From contig VZSR01003807.1 in assembly GCA_013398615.1 (NCBI GenBank), positions 16,384,237-16,448,236 on the forward strand: 64,000 nt of DNA, in the 5' to 3' direction. This document shows positions 37,512-48,956 of this stretch, one piece after another; position 1 is the first letter of the stretch; each line of letters starts with the position of its first letter. This stretch comes from Brachypodius melanocephalos. Its lineage: Eukaryota; Chordata; Aves; Passeriformes; Pycnonotidae. The translations under genes were made by a program, and so were the position numbers. The notes under the pieces are model-generated. The model was not told the DNA's origin. It did no database searches and saw nothing but the letters and a program-made list of their open reading frames with translations.

Positions 37512-38910
37512 GTGAGTAACTAATTCTGCTGTCTGTAACAGAAGATAGTTTGTTGCATGATGTGTTGTTGCCTGTGTGCAACAATGAACAATTTGCATGT
37601 AAATAATTACTGGGCTACCTGTAAGAGATTCAGGTAATTAGCATATAATTTGCAGTAATTACACTGCCAGCTGTTCCAAGCCAAATGCACATATATGCAA
37701 TCTTGCTTACAACTAACTTGTGAGATGGAATGCGCCCATTGCTCTCCCTTTCGTTATCCATAGGGACTGTAAACTCTAGATTAACTGCTGCAGCTGTATT
37801 AAGGCAACCTATAGTCCAGAAATTCAGGGTCAGCTGTATTCCAAGAGCTGGCCTAAAGAATGTGAGTTTGCTGCACTTGGGATGAGCAGGGGCTGCCTTA
37901 GGTAGAGGTGAAGCCCAGAGCTTGGATGTTGTACCACATGGCTTCACGTTGTGCCAGTGGAGATTTAGATTAGATAGTAGGAAAAGTGTCTTCATGGAAA
38001 GGGTTGTCAAGCATTGAAGCAGGCTGCCCCAGGAAGTGGTGGAATTGCCATCCCTGAAAGTGTTCAAAAAATGTGTGGATATGGACTTGAGGACATGGTT
38101 CAGTGGTAAAGATATGATGGTGGTGCTAAGTGGATGGTTGGACTTGATGATCTGGGAGATCTTTTCCAACCTTAACAATTCTGTGATCTCCCTTACTACA
38201 TGGGCTGTTGCATGGTGTGGTTCCAGTGTGTACTGCTGCTCTGACAGCATCATTGCTTTTGCCTTCTGCAAGCTGTGTCTGAGGTAGTATCTGTGCATTT
38301 CAGGTTCCAGCTCAGCCTGCTGACAGAGATAGGGTACAGTGCAAACCCTTGCAGCTGTACCTGAGCTGGCTCTGAGTTACTCTCTAGCCAAGGACAGTTC
38401 ACTGCAGACCCTAAAAATGTTCTTCAGAGGAAGATGGTCAAGCTAGGTCTGATAGAGTCAATGTTAAGTCAGAGTGAAGAAACACTCCTGAACCAAAGCT
38501 GATACCTAGCGGAGAGCTGCTGTGCAGTGCCAAGTCTCACTGCCCATATGTAATTGGATGAGGCCAATTTGACCCCAAGATGAGGGTGTCTGCAGTTTGA
38601 CTTCTGATTTGGAGAATGAGAACTCGATGGTATTGTCACCCTTTTAGAGAACGGAATATTAAAGTTTTCTAGGTATCTATGCAATATATAAGTTTCCTTT
38701 GGAAAGGAGGACATCTGTTCATGCTTTAAGTTTTCTTTTAGCAGTGTTCTTTTTATCCCAGCTCACTGAGGTCTAATCAACCTTACTTAATTTTTATGTC
38801 TTTTTATGGTGTCTTGTATAAACTTATGTGATTATTATTTGTAAAACTTCTCTTAGAGACAATTAATTTTGCATTCTGTTCACTCTCAAAACTCCCTTTT
38901 TCTTTTCTAG
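37512..38910 (+). other. IGF2R: IGF2R intron 15, with a CR1 fragment
   Basis: A 1.4-kb intron whose centre is a sense CR1 3' end (about 37935-38192). The remainder shows nothing recognisable. Confidence 0.75.
37935..38192 (+). mobile_element. CR1: CR1 LINE 3' end, sense, in intron 15
   Basis: CR1 features include GAAGCAGGCTGCCCCAGGAAG, GTGGAATTGCCATCCCTGAA, GTGTTCAA and the tail GGACTTGATGATCTGGGAGA followed by TTTTCCAACCTTAACAATTCTGTGATCT. The tail variant differs from the copy in intron 2, so it is probably a different CR1 subfamily. A long - strand open frame overlapping it is incidental. Confidence 0.9.
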
Positions 38911-39088
38911 TAAGGATCAGTCTTGGAGTCTTGGACTGCCGAGTTCCACACTTTCCTATTATGATGGCCTGATTCAGTTGACCTACAAAAATGGTACAGC
39001 ATACAACAATGAGCATAAAACACAGCGCTCTACCCTTATAACTTTCCTGTGTGACCGTGATGCTGGAATAGGTCAGCCTGAGTATCAG
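38911..39088 (+). CDS. IGF2R: IGF2R exon 16: domain 5 (Arg)
   Basis: Codes residues 675-734. It has LSYYDGLIQLTY, then TAYNNEHKTQR with no cysteine where other repeats have one, and TLITFLC. Arg714, eight residues before Cys722, is the binding arginine. Loss of the loop cysteine is the known peculiarity of domain 5. Confidence 0.95.
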
Positions 39089-39653
39089 GTAAGAAGTTCT
39101 GTATGCAGAAAGGAAGGATCTCCATCCTGAAATACTGACAATAGCTACTAGGTCAGTACAAGCAGAGTGTTACGTGTGGAAATATCCAGTATCTATAAAG
39201 CAGACTAAAAGAAATAGTTATTTCTCTTGGTATATTTGATTCTTGTTGCAGCCATAAAGCTTTCCTTGACCAGTGAACAGTAGTAAGCTCTTTACCTGGA
39301 TCCAGATTCTTGCCTCGCTCTCCTCTACTCCCTGGGCCATGTAATTATTAGTGCTTTTGATTGTCTTTCTATCTGGAAAAAACTTAACTGGCTGAGGGGT
39401 AACAAATGGTAGGACTGTGTACACAGCAGACAGCAGTTTAACAGAATCAGAGCAGGTTTTCTTGGCAAGAGCATTTTTGGTGACACAGGGAATGACAAGA
39501 TCTATAACAGGACAGACCAACACAAATCAGTCTGAGAAGGTATATCCCAAAACCAAAGGGAGATAGCAAGCTTGACATACAAAGAAGTAGCTGTGAGTCA
39601 CAAAGTTGTCAGTGTGGAAAGCCTCTCTGAGGCTCTATTCTGCTCATTTGTAG

Positions 39654-39769
39654 AAAGAAGATAGCTATACCTACAACTTCAGGTGGTACACTGAACATGC
39701 TTGTCCAGAAATTCCGCTGGAATGTGTTGTGACAGATCCTAACACCATGGACCAATATGACCTGTCAAG
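39654..39769 (+). CDS. IGF2R: IGF2R exon 17: end of domain 5 (Glu, Tyr), start of domain 6
   Basis: Codes residues 735-772. KEDSYTYNFRW gives Glu736 and Tyr741 of the signature. The partner cysteine of the missing disulfide is also absent here. FRWYTEHAC closes domain 5, and PLECVVTDP with YDLS opens domain 6. Confidence 0.95.
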
Positions 39770-40149
39770 GTAGGAAAGTGACACATGCAGTGTAACTTAG
39801 CTATTCCAGTTTGGTGTTCTGGCTGAAGCTGGTTTCATGTGTAGACAGCACCAGAAGCTTCACCTGTTGTGATGGTCTTCACTGCAGGTATGTTGAAATC
39901 CTTTCTAGTATGTTGACTTGCATCCAAGGATGCAAACTGACTTTTTGGGATGGTTTTGCTTATAAAAACATATCACCTTGTCAACTGTGCTCTATATCCC
40001 AGAAGTATTCTTTCTAATTGTAGCACTTAAAAATGAAGGGGAAAAGTTGGTTGGAAATGCCTTAGGGTTGCTCTGTTTCTTGACACTGAGAAAGATAGAG
40101 TCTATGAAGGATGTGTGTTCTTAGAGCAGAACTTTCTCTTTCTGCTCAG

Positions 40150-40312
40150 ATTAGCGAAATCTGAGAAGAGAGGTGAAAACTGGTATGCCATGTATAATTC
40201 AAGATCAAATCAACGCAAGAAGTACTACATAAATGTCTGTCGACCCCTGATCGCTGTCCCAGGATGCGACCGGCGAGCATCCGTCTGTCAGATGGAATAT
40301 AGGCCTGTTTCT
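40150..40312 (+). CDS. IGF2R: IGF2R exon 18: domain 6
   Basis: Codes residues 773-827. It has ENWYAMYNS, KYYINVCRPL, VPGCDRRASVCQM. Phase 2 in, phase 0 out, donor TTCT|GTGAGT. Confidence 0.95.
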
Positions 40313-41828
40313 GTGAGTACCCTTTCCATCCCAGCTAAGAGCTGTTTTGCCACATGAGTGAGACTGAAACAGACATGAGCGGGATTAAGGCAGCCATGTG
40401 AATTCTGACTTCTTGTGCAGAGTGATATTCTGTGTTACCATAATGGTTGCATAACGGTAGCAAAATGGTGGAGCTCCTGTCCACCTCTTCAAAGACCAAA
40501 GCTTTAATTTTTACATGTGTACCAATGTCGTGTTTGACATTCATGATTTTTTGCCATGTATTTCAGAGGCAGACAAACTGCATCTCTTTTGTATGAATTG
40601 CTAGAATCTCAGAGACTGCTAGGAATACACATTTCTTTAGGAACAGGCTGTCCTCCTGGATATTTTGGCTGGCTTTAGATTGAACTGTGGGAAAAAATTG
40701 TTAAAAGATTCTTTGTTGCGCCCCTACCCTCCCTGAGCTTTCTTTGGATCTGAAGAGTAGATTAGGCAGAAGTTGCCACGCAAATTTAAAAAAAAAAAAA
40801 GAAAAAAAAGCTGGTGGTTAAGGGCTTCCACTTTTGTATTGCCCTGAAGTATAACAATTTATCATGGAAGTGATAACAGCTGACAGGCTGAATCGATCCA
40901 TTTCCCACTGCCTGACTTCATTGCTGCTCACAGCTGTAGGGAAAGCTGAACTCACCAAGCTGTCCCAATTCTTTCTACAAAAGAGAGAGAACACCTTCCC
41001 TCCTTACTGTTAAAGGGGATGTGTTAGTGACTGAAGCCAGTCATTGCCACCACAGCACTTGAGAGATAATTATTACTCTCTGTGCTTGCAATAGTCCTTG
41101 TTGTGCAAGGCTGCTTACTTAACATGCAGAAATGCTTTAGGGCTTCATTACTTCACTGCTTGAGATAGTGGAGTAAAAAGTGAGCACATTGGGTCAATCT
41201 AAGTGCAGAGTTGTTAAAATTAAAAGAGCAGAAGTCCAGGCAGCTGTCCAGTGGACAGCTGTTTTGGAGGTATATTCTGCAGTTTGTTGCCGCTATTGAC
41301 TTAAAGTAATTTCTTATAACTAGGAAGCACCACTTATGTTGAAGTGACAATTATTTTAGACTTTGGTAGTAGCACTTACTGTCTGTCTAGTGCTCAGTTT
41401 CTATTAGTGATTTTTAGCCTTTGCTAAGCATGGCAGATCCCTAAAGTCAATGCTGAGAGCACCTGGAGGCTTCCACATACTGTTTTAAAGAGTTTTACAA
41501 TAAATTCTACCTGCTGCAGAAGACATAGGCCTCCCTAAATTGTTGAGCTATGTAGCCTGGGAGATACAGATGGGTGTTTTAAGGTACTACGTGCACCTTA
41601 TTGTACTAAAAATAAAAACAACAAAAGTGAAACCATACCTGGTTGTTGAGGTTGTCTGTTAAATATGTGAAACTTGAATACAGAATGGGAGACAAATGTA
41701 GAGGTATCTCTATGCCTTTGTTATCTTCAAAACTCTTAACCTGTGCACAGGAGTGTTGTAGTAGGTCTCTTCTTTTTGGTTGTATCTATTTTTTTTTAAG
41801 TTGTTGACATGCCTTTCTTTATTTTTAG
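40313..41828 (+). other. IGF2R: IGF2R intron 18, nothing recognised
   Basis: A 1.5-kb intron with an interrupted poly-A run at about 40788-40808. No other element was recognised. Confidence 0.7.
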
Positions 41829-42008
41829 GGTTCTTATTCTGAAGTCACCTCTATTAGTAATCTTGGTGTTGCCAGCAAAGAACTAGTATTTGAAAGACCT
41901 GGACATGTTTCTCTAACCTATGCAAATGGCTCTGTGTGCATCAATGCTGATGGAAGGACAACTACTTACACCACCACCATCCACTTTATCTGTTCCATGG
42001 GCACTCTT
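41829..42008 (+). CDS. IGF2R: IGF2R exon 19: domain 6
   Basis: Codes residues 828-887, symmetric 0-0. It has SISNLGVA, VSLTYANGSVC (with an NGS sequon) and the TIHFICS strand. Donor TCTT|GTAAGA. Confidence 0.95.
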
Positions 42009-43013
42009 GTAAGAACAAATGATCTTCTGGTTGTTGTTTCATCATAGTAGTTTTCTCATCCTATAACATGAAGCTGCATGAAGATGTGTAGTGCATAGCA
42101 GATCCATGGCAGGGGAGACTTTTTGAGGATTTAAAATAGAGATATAAAAACAAAGCTGATTTGGATGCTGTAGAAGCATGTATCTGAGTATTTTATCAAA
42201 AACAAGAACTAGGTAAAAACTAACAGGCTTGATGAAAAGTAGTATTTCAGACTAGTCTAATTAGCATGAAAAATACATGAGTACTTAAAACTGCAAACAT
42301 TGTGGATACTCTTAAGTGAAAAAATATTGTAACATGTATCCTCAGGCTTAGGTTCTGCATTCTCTGTAGATTGTTGATTCTAGAATTCTTAAATCTATAC
42401 AGCTTTTGGGGGTACGGCTTCACGTACTGAAGTTAAGACTGAAGGGATTATTAGACTTAAGCTTGTGTAGACTTGTTATTCCTGGTTTTGTGAATCTGCA
42501 GGTCTTACTCGCCCCTCACCCACATGATCTTAAGCCCAAGCGGTGTGGTGAAAAATATGTGACCTGGAGTATTTAAGAACTGCTTTGTTTTTGTCTGAGG
42601 ACACTGACATGAAATATATATAATTAATACTCCTGTTACCTTGTTACCTCACCTAACAGACTTCTGTTACTTTATTTTTTTTTTTAAATTATGGACTATG
42701 TATTATACCCCAAAATTCCTCAAAGCTTAGACTGAGACAAGATCTAGTTATGCATGTCTAGATTAAGTATTGAATTTAATCTGAATATTTGGATGTCAGA
42801 TTCAGTTCTTGGTGACATGGTAGGTGTTTAACTAAAGTTTCCAGTGATGATTTTCAAAATAAATTGGGGAGAGGAAAGTGGGGTAGGAATTTTGTGCCTT
42901 TGTAGTGAAGTCTTTTAGAAGAACATGACTGTTTGTTGTAAGGTGGCATCTCAAACATGAAAAAGTGTTAGCTATTACACTTACTCTGGTCTTCCTCTGC
43001 AATCTGTTTCCAG
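42009..43013 (+). other. IGF2R: IGF2R intron 19, nothing recognised
   Basis: A 1-kb AT-rich intron with a poly-T run near 42673-42684. No element was recognised. Confidence 0.7.
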
Positions 43014-43115
43014 AATAGCAGCCCACGGTTTATAGCTATTCTGGATTGTGTGGCCACTTTCTTATGGGAAACTGAGGCTGCTTGCCCAATCAAGGAAACA
43101 AAAGACGATTCTCAG
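43014..43115 (+). CDS. IGF2R: IGF2R exon 20: end of domain 6
   Basis: Codes residues 888-921, symmetric 0-0. CVATFLWETEAACP is the domain-closing motif. Acceptor TTTCCAG, donor CTCAG|GTGAGA. Confidence 0.95.
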
Positions 43116-43466
43116 GTGAGAAAGGAGAATGTAAATCGTATTTGTAGTTTCAATGCCCAGTGTTTTTTTCTAGTACTCCTGGTTGCTGTGTTTAAATGGC
43201 TCTTGAAGAAAACTAACTAAAGTGAAATCTTAAGCTGGTCATGATATAGTCTTGTGATATCTTATTGCTTTATTTTGGAAGTGTTTCTGAGATGTCTAAC
43301 TTCTGACCAAAGTATTCAGGTGCTTTCTCTTGAGAACAATTTACTTACTCTTGAATGTTTCATTTCCTTGCTATGTTGCTAGTAAACCTGAGTTTGTATA
43401 TAAGGATATGTATTGTCCTTGTTTTGTGCAGATCATCAGGTGAGACTTTTCTTTTTTCACACTAAA

Positions 43467-43618
43467 CCCTGAGATTAGCTCAGTTGGTTGGAGCCTGGTG
43501 CTAATAACACCAAAATTGAGGGTTTGATCCCTGTTCAATCTCCATATGAGCCATACGTTAATAAAGAATTGGACTCAGTGATCCTTGTGGGTCCCTTCCA
43601 ATGCAAAATATTCTATGA
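43467..43618 (+). mobile_element. tRNA-Ile-headed SINE with CR1-like tail (TguSINE1-type)
   Basis: The head is a decayed tRNA-Ile(AAT). It shows an A box TAGCTCAGTTGG (43476-43487), an anticodon region CTAATAA (43501-43507), and a B box GGTTTGATCCC (43521-43531). It is followed by a CR1-like 3' end with ACTCAGTGATCCTTGTGGGT, CCCTTCCAATGC and TATTCTATGAAAT. This tRNA-Ile plus CR1 tail structure is the one described for passerine TguSINE1. It lies in intron 20, sense to the gene, and is not a functional tRNA because the acceptor stem does not pair. Confidence 0.88.
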
Positions 43619-43949
43619 AATCTACTCAGCTGCTTCTACTTTACAGGTCTCAACATAAGCATGTTAGTGTGAAGACAGCCCTCAGTTAAAATTTCCTTGC
43701 TCTTAGCTGATATGATAGATGCCATCTGTTAAATTCCACTTCAGTATGTTGGTGTGGCTGATGTCAGTGGACAAAAAGAATTGAACAAATGTACAAAAGA
43801 ATTGAATGAAGCTACTGCCAGAGCTGTGTTCTGGTATGCAGGCTGGGAATATGTCTAAATCACTGCTTTGGTTCTTGAAACAAATTAGAGGTATCTAAAC
43901 AGAAGAAATGCAGAAGGAGAAAATAATTCTGTTGTAATTTTTTTTCCAG

Positions 43950-44051
43950 TCCTGCTCTGTGCGAGACCCAAACACTGGCTTTCTGTTCAACCTGCAGCCA
44001 TTAGCTTCTGAGCAAGGCTATACAGTTACTGGCAATGGGAGGACTTTCTCG
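43950..44051 (+). CDS. IGF2R: IGF2R exon 21: start of domain 7
   Basis: Codes residues 922-955, symmetric 0-0. SCSVRDPNTGFLFNLQPL is the domain opening. It ends GRTFS before GTAAGG. Confidence 0.95.
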
Positions 44052-44724
44052 GTAAGGATTTTGACTGTACAGTCTGTTGTTTATGAGCATTGTTGTTGCA
44101 TTTTTTTTGTCTTGCTTAGTGATCTAGTGGAGCTTTCACTTAGTCCTCTTAGGAAGTATGAGTTGGCAGGAAAGCATGTGGTTGAAGGAAGGAATGAAAG
44201 ATAAGTTCATTCATCTTAGATGATCTTAAAAGCATTAAACTTCTGGTTCTTGGCAAACATAAGGTAGCCACACTTCTGAGGCTGCCTTTTTGAGGTGGTT
44301 TTTCTCTTATGGACTCTGTTGTGTACTACCAATTTATCTGCTGATTCTGAAGAAATTGACAGGGAAAGGCTAGAAAGGGATTTAGTCTGTTCATATCAGT
44401 GTTTTTAGTGTAATCTGCATGTGTCAGTAATCCTAGGCTGTCACAGATAATACTGTAGTGGTATCTTTAGGCCAAGAATAAACTTGCTGAACCACATCCT
44501 CTACTTCTAGTGGGCAGAATTTGTGGACCCTGTAATCTGAAGATTGAGGATACTCTTACTGTACTGTAGTTGAATTATAGTCTGTCACTTCCAGACTGCA
44601 AGACAACTGTGTTATTTGAAATAGTTCTCAACAAGATTTTTACTGATGTAGGAATGGCTGTGTGGACCTTGTTTCTCTGGTGCAGTTCATACTATGTACA
44701 TCTACATGTTTTTGAAACTTCTAG

Positions 44725-44899
44725 CTAAACATTTGTGGACACTTGACATATTGTGGTGAAATCAATGGCAGAACAGCTGCTGGGTGTGAAAGAGAAAACC
44801 TGACACCTGTGAGGCCACTGGAGTTGGACAAAACCCTTTATCTATCCAGTGAAGGATTTCTAACTCTTACCTACAGAGGTCCTCTTCGTGTGGAATCAG
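44725..44899 (+). CDS. IGF2R: IGF2R exon 22: domain 7
   Basis: Codes residues 956-1013. It has LNICGHLTYCG, AAGCE, and GFLTLTYRGPL, where the usual loop cysteine is absent. Phase 1 donor TCAG|GTGAGT. Confidence 0.94.
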
Positions 44900-46192
44900 G
44901 TGAGTTCAGGAAATACATTGTGTATTGTAACAACTTAGTGTGAGTGGTTTTCATTGCTTCTTTTGTTGATATACTGAAGTCTGTTTGGCTTGGTATTAAT
45001 TACTTAAACTAGCTGGCTAATATGGAGATGTTAGGAAGAAATTACACAGAAGGTAATGGCTCAGTTTTCAGTAATGCATGTGCTCTAGGAAAGTGACTCA
45101 ATACAGTATAGTGTTTTTACCTTAGCAGATGAAGAATATTGGTCTATGCATGGAGAAATGGATAGGCAAATTGGGAAAACAAAATGAACTCAGGTTCTTT
45201 TCTAAGTGAAGTAATAGTTTTTAGCATCGGTTTCCTGCATAATGCTCTCTAAAGTTGTTCCATATCTGAAAGGTCAGTTTTCAGTAAGCTTATACTCTCC
45301 TGTATGGAATTTTTTGAATTAGTACTCTAATACTTCATGTACACCTACTTCATGAATTTAAGTCTCTTTTGCAGATAAAATGAATGAAAAATGTGTATCT
45401 AGTTTTTTTAATATTAGATGCTCTCCAATTATACTGAAACTGAGCTTCATAGAAAGGAATATGATGATAGTAACAACAGAAGAACTTGGGAAGACTGAGT
45501 TTTAGATTCAGGAACCTCAAGTGCTTCAGTGTGCTTGTCCTGTGTATAAATTGCTTATCTCTTATTTTCTCAGTTGTGACATTTTTCTGTATAATATGTA
45601 ACAGTGATTAAGCTCTTACATATTTTGCTTTGAGAAGTTCTACGATTTTTTTATGACACTGTTAAACATTTTGATGACAAATACTACTCCCTAACATAAT
45701 TCTTTCACTGCTTGAGGACTAACTACAGAACTTAACATATACTGCTTTGATAGGATTAGTATTATTTGTTCTGCAGTCATTACACTGAACTTCTTACAAC
45801 CAAACAGAACCCCTAATCCCAAAACTTGTGATGTAATTTAAAAGCTGCTGTTACCTCTGGTGATATTTTAAAGGGTTTTTTTTGTTTCTTCATATATGTC
45901 AAAGAACATAGGGAACAGAGGTCAGTGAAGGTAATTACATTCTTGAAATTTGTCAAGGTGTTTTGCTCTCTTAATTGTAGAGGTAGTGGTGGCTGCTGGG
46001 CAATTTTTCATAGCTCTCTAAAGAAGGCTTGCATATTAACAGCTAAAATCCCATAAGCAGTAAGGGAGTGTTATCCTCGAAGCAGTTAGTAATAAAAAAA
46101 CTGCTAGAAAATTTTGAAGTCAAGTATTAGTTTAAATGTAAATTCAAACCTTGCAAACAGAACCATCATTAGATAAATGTTTGTTTTAATAG
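44900..46192 (+). other. IGF2R: IGF2R intron 22, nothing recognised
   Basis: A 1.3-kb AT-rich intron. I see no transposable element or RNA gene. Confidence 0.7.
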
Positions 46193-46360
46193 GAACAACA
46201 GACACGTTCAGAGTGACTTTCATTTGTAATGATTCGTATCCTGGAGAGCTTAAATTTGTGCGTGAGGAGATAAATAGCGTCCTGGAAGTCCATGATACTT
46301 TTTTTGAGTTTCACACAGCTCTGGCTTGTGCTCCTGCTCCTGTAGATTGTCAGGCTACAG
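46193..46360 (+). CDS. IGF2R: IGF2R exon 23: end of domain 7, start of domain 8
   Basis: Codes residues 1014-1069, symmetric 1-1. It contains FRVTFICND, then FFEFHTALACAP (domain 7 close) and VDCQAT (domain 8 opening). Confidence 0.95.
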
Positions 46361-46920
46361 GTAAGTACCTGGAATTCAGGTGGGCTCTGTGCCATGTTGG
46401 AAGGATCAACTGAACAGCAAACTTCTGCTCAGTGGAAGGCTTTAAGAATACCTATTGTGATGACATTTGTAAGACTTAAAATCTTTGTAGAAGTTGCAAG
46501 GTAGGAGAAGAGGTAAGTTGTTTGAAGCAGGCTTAACTTCCAAAAACAGGGAAAGAAGCTAATTTAAAACATTGTGGTATACACAAGAAAGCTGATAATT
46601 ACTTTGAAAACATTTAATCATTGTTGTGACTGATGCTGCTTCAGCCCAACTCTGAAGGAAATGAGTTAATTTAGTATTGACAACTGTAAAAATGCACCTG
46701 TGAATTGTGGAGAAATTACATTTGGGAAGTAACTGTCAGGGGAACTATGTTCTGCATTTGGAATGGTGAGGTTTTTGTGGCAACAGTAGTCTGTTAATAC
46801 ATGTCTGATGTCATTCTGAAAGTTATTTTGAATTGTGTATTCATCAGTGAAACTGGTATCATTTCAAATCCAATTCTACTGCAAGTATTAAGTTCTCTCA
46901 GCTTACTGCCTTTCTTCTAG

Positions 46921-47064
46921 ATGCTGCTGGCAATGAGTATGACTTAAGTGACTTGAGCAAAGAGGGCGAGCCATGGGTTGCTATAGACACTTCAAAGGAA
47001 GCAAAAAAGCGAACATTTTTCTTGAATGTCTGCAAGCCCTTGCCCTACGTGACTGGATGTCCTG
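46921..47064 (+). CDS. IGF2R: IGF2R exon 24: domain 8
   Basis: Codes residues 1070-1117, symmetric 1-1. It has AAGNEYDLSDLS, EPWVAIDTS and FFLNVCKPLPYVTGC. Confidence 0.95.
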
Positions 47065-47368
47065 GTAAGCCAAGTGGCAAGCACTTCTTAACTTGTGTCT
47101 TCTGATGCAAGAACTTAGTCAGAATGATGCCCCGGGGTATTTTAGCAAGAGCTTTTGCCTCCTGTCCATTTAATCGCAGAAATAACATAGACCTGAGTGA
47201 CATATGTCAGGAGTATTAATAAACAGACTTTTGCAAACTGAGAGCAGTTTTAATGCTTATCAGGACTCTTGCATTGAGATGTGTATTAATGCATTTGGGA
47301 AAATTGCATTGAGGACAGTATTTGCCAGGATCTGTCTTTTTTATTATTTTTTAAAGAAGATAGGAAAG

Positions 47369-47956
47369 TGTCATAGTTTAACCCAAGCCAGCAGTCAGCC
47401 CCATGCAGCTGCTTGCTTACTTCCCCACAAGCAAGATCAGGGAGAAAATCAGAAGGGTGAAGGTGAGAACTTGTGGTTCCAGATAAAGACAATTTAATGG
47501 GCAGAGCATAAACTGGGCATACAAGCAAAGCAAAACAAGGCATTAATTCTCTGCTTCCCATGGGCAGGCAGGTGTTCAGCCATCTCCAGGAGGGCAGGGC
47601 TGCATCACATGTAACAGTTACTTGGGAATACAAACACCATCGTTCCAAATGTCCTTCCTTCCTCCTTCTTCCTCCCACTTTATATACTGAGCATGATGTC
47701 ATATGGTCTGGGATATCCCTTTGGATAGTTGGGGTCACCTACCCCTGCTGTGTCTCCTCCCAGCCTCCTGTGCACCCCCAACTTACCTCGTCATGTGACA
47801 GTAGGAAAAGGAGAAAAGGCCTTGGCTTTGTGTAAGCCCTGCTCAGCAATAACAAAAAGTCTATATTATCAACCCTGTGTTCAGCACAAATCCAAAACAC
47901 AGCCCCATACTCACCACTGTGAAGAAAATTAACTCAACCCAGCTTAAACTAGTACA
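47369..47956 (-). mobile_element. Solo LTR of an avian endogenous retrovirus, antisense in intron 24
   Basis: A 588-base element starting TG and ending CA, flanked by a perfect 5-base target duplication, GAAAG (47364-47368 and 47957-47961). On the - strand it reads as an avian ERVL-like LTR: a TTTAAGCTGGGTTGAGTTAA start, then a CAAAACACAG-type complement and a TATA-like TTATATA (reading TTTATATACTGAGC on the + strand near 47679). No internal viral genes are present, so it arose by LTR-LTR recombination or is a solo remnant. The 5-base duplication fits ERVL-class integration. The related older copy is at 7594-8130. Confidence 0.88.
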
Positions 47957-48329
47957 GAAAGTCAAATGTTGTTCAAGTCTCCTCACTGAATGAGGCCAGA
48001 ATGAGAAGCTTATGCCATGTCTTACTGCATTTCTAGCCAGTTTACTATATTTAACTGTACTATAGTATTTTATGAGTCTGTGGAACCAGATAAATTAGTG
48101 CAGTTTCAAAGATTTCAGTATGCAGGAGTAACTTGTTCTATTCCTTGAAGGCTTGAGGTACACAGTGTCTCTAACTGTATTGATGACTATGTGTGTGTTG
48201 TGTTCTGCTTCAGGAGTTTGAGACAGTTTACTTCAAAACTCTCTTAAAGCCGCCCTGTTACATTATTTTACGATCAATTTAACTCTAGTTGTCAAAGCTT
48301 TGAACTAAAACCCAGTTCTCTTCCTGTAG

Positions 48330-48508
48330 GTGGTGCCATAGGATCTTGTGTGAAATACGCTGATGAAAGCAAGAACCTTGGAGTCATTCAGATAAACCCC
48401 CGGGCTGCTACTGATGGGTCCTTAAGCATTATCTACTTGAATGGGGACAGCTGCAAAGACAATCAGCGTTATTCTACACGTATCATCTTCCAGTGCGATC
48501 AAACAACG
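48330..48508 (+). CDS. IGF2R: IGF2R exon 25: domain 8
   Basis: Codes residues 1118-1177. It has AIGSCVK, NLGVIQINP, LSIIYLNGDSC, the TRIIFQC strand. Phase 1 in, phase 0 out. Donor AACG|GTAATT. Confidence 0.95.
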
Positions 48509-48868
48509 GTAATTTTCTGCTCTGCTTGCTATTAATGGGGATTTTAGTGCTTGTACCAAAATAGACTGTGTTTACTCCTCTTAAAATGGAGAGATTGGTT
48601 CTGAAAAGTAAAATCTTACATACTGGGTTTTTCTTTGTCTCTTCTTAATAAAGATCTGTCTGTTCTACTGAACCTGTAGAACACAATAGTGAACTATTGT
48701 GGAATCCTGTGAGCCACCAAAAGCAGCTCTTTGCTGAACATAAATACTGAAATTTGATAGTGGAGACTTTAAACTGTGCAGCTCCAGTAAAAAAAAGCCA
48801 TGCATGTATGCTTTGAGACTTGCAGTGTAATTATTAGTAAGTTTCCTTCATATGGCTCTTTTCTGTAG

Positions 48869-48956
48869 GGATCACCAGTGCTGGAGCAAGAGAATGACTG
48901 TGAGTTTGTATTTGTTTGGAGGACCTTGGCGGCGTGTCCTGTTCACAGAGCAGAAG
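48869..48956 (+). CDS. IGF2R: IGF2R exon 26: end of domain 8
   Basis: Codes residues 1178-1206. NDCEFVFVWRTLAACP is the closing motif. Phase 0 in, phase 1 out. Confidence 0.95.

Noticed and set aside
37630..38298. A - strand open frame of 222 codons in intron 15
   Set aside because: It overlaps the CR1 3' end in antisense and resembles no protein family; chance frame.
43467..43540. Possible functional tRNA-Ile gene
   Set aside because: The acceptor stem does not pair, several stem positions are mutated and a CR1 tail follows directly, so it is a SINE.
47560..47835. Similar open frames (starting Met-Gly-Arg-Gln-Val-Phe-Ser) here and at 7780-8049, suggesting a conserved small protein
   Set aside because: Both lie inside the two related LTRs, antisense to them. 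Their similarity is explained by shared repeat origin and not by a gene family.
7594..47956. The two LTRs as the ends of one provirus
   Set aside because: The 40 kb between them is the IGF2R gene with intact exons. The copies differ in divergence and the intron 24 copy has its own target duplication.
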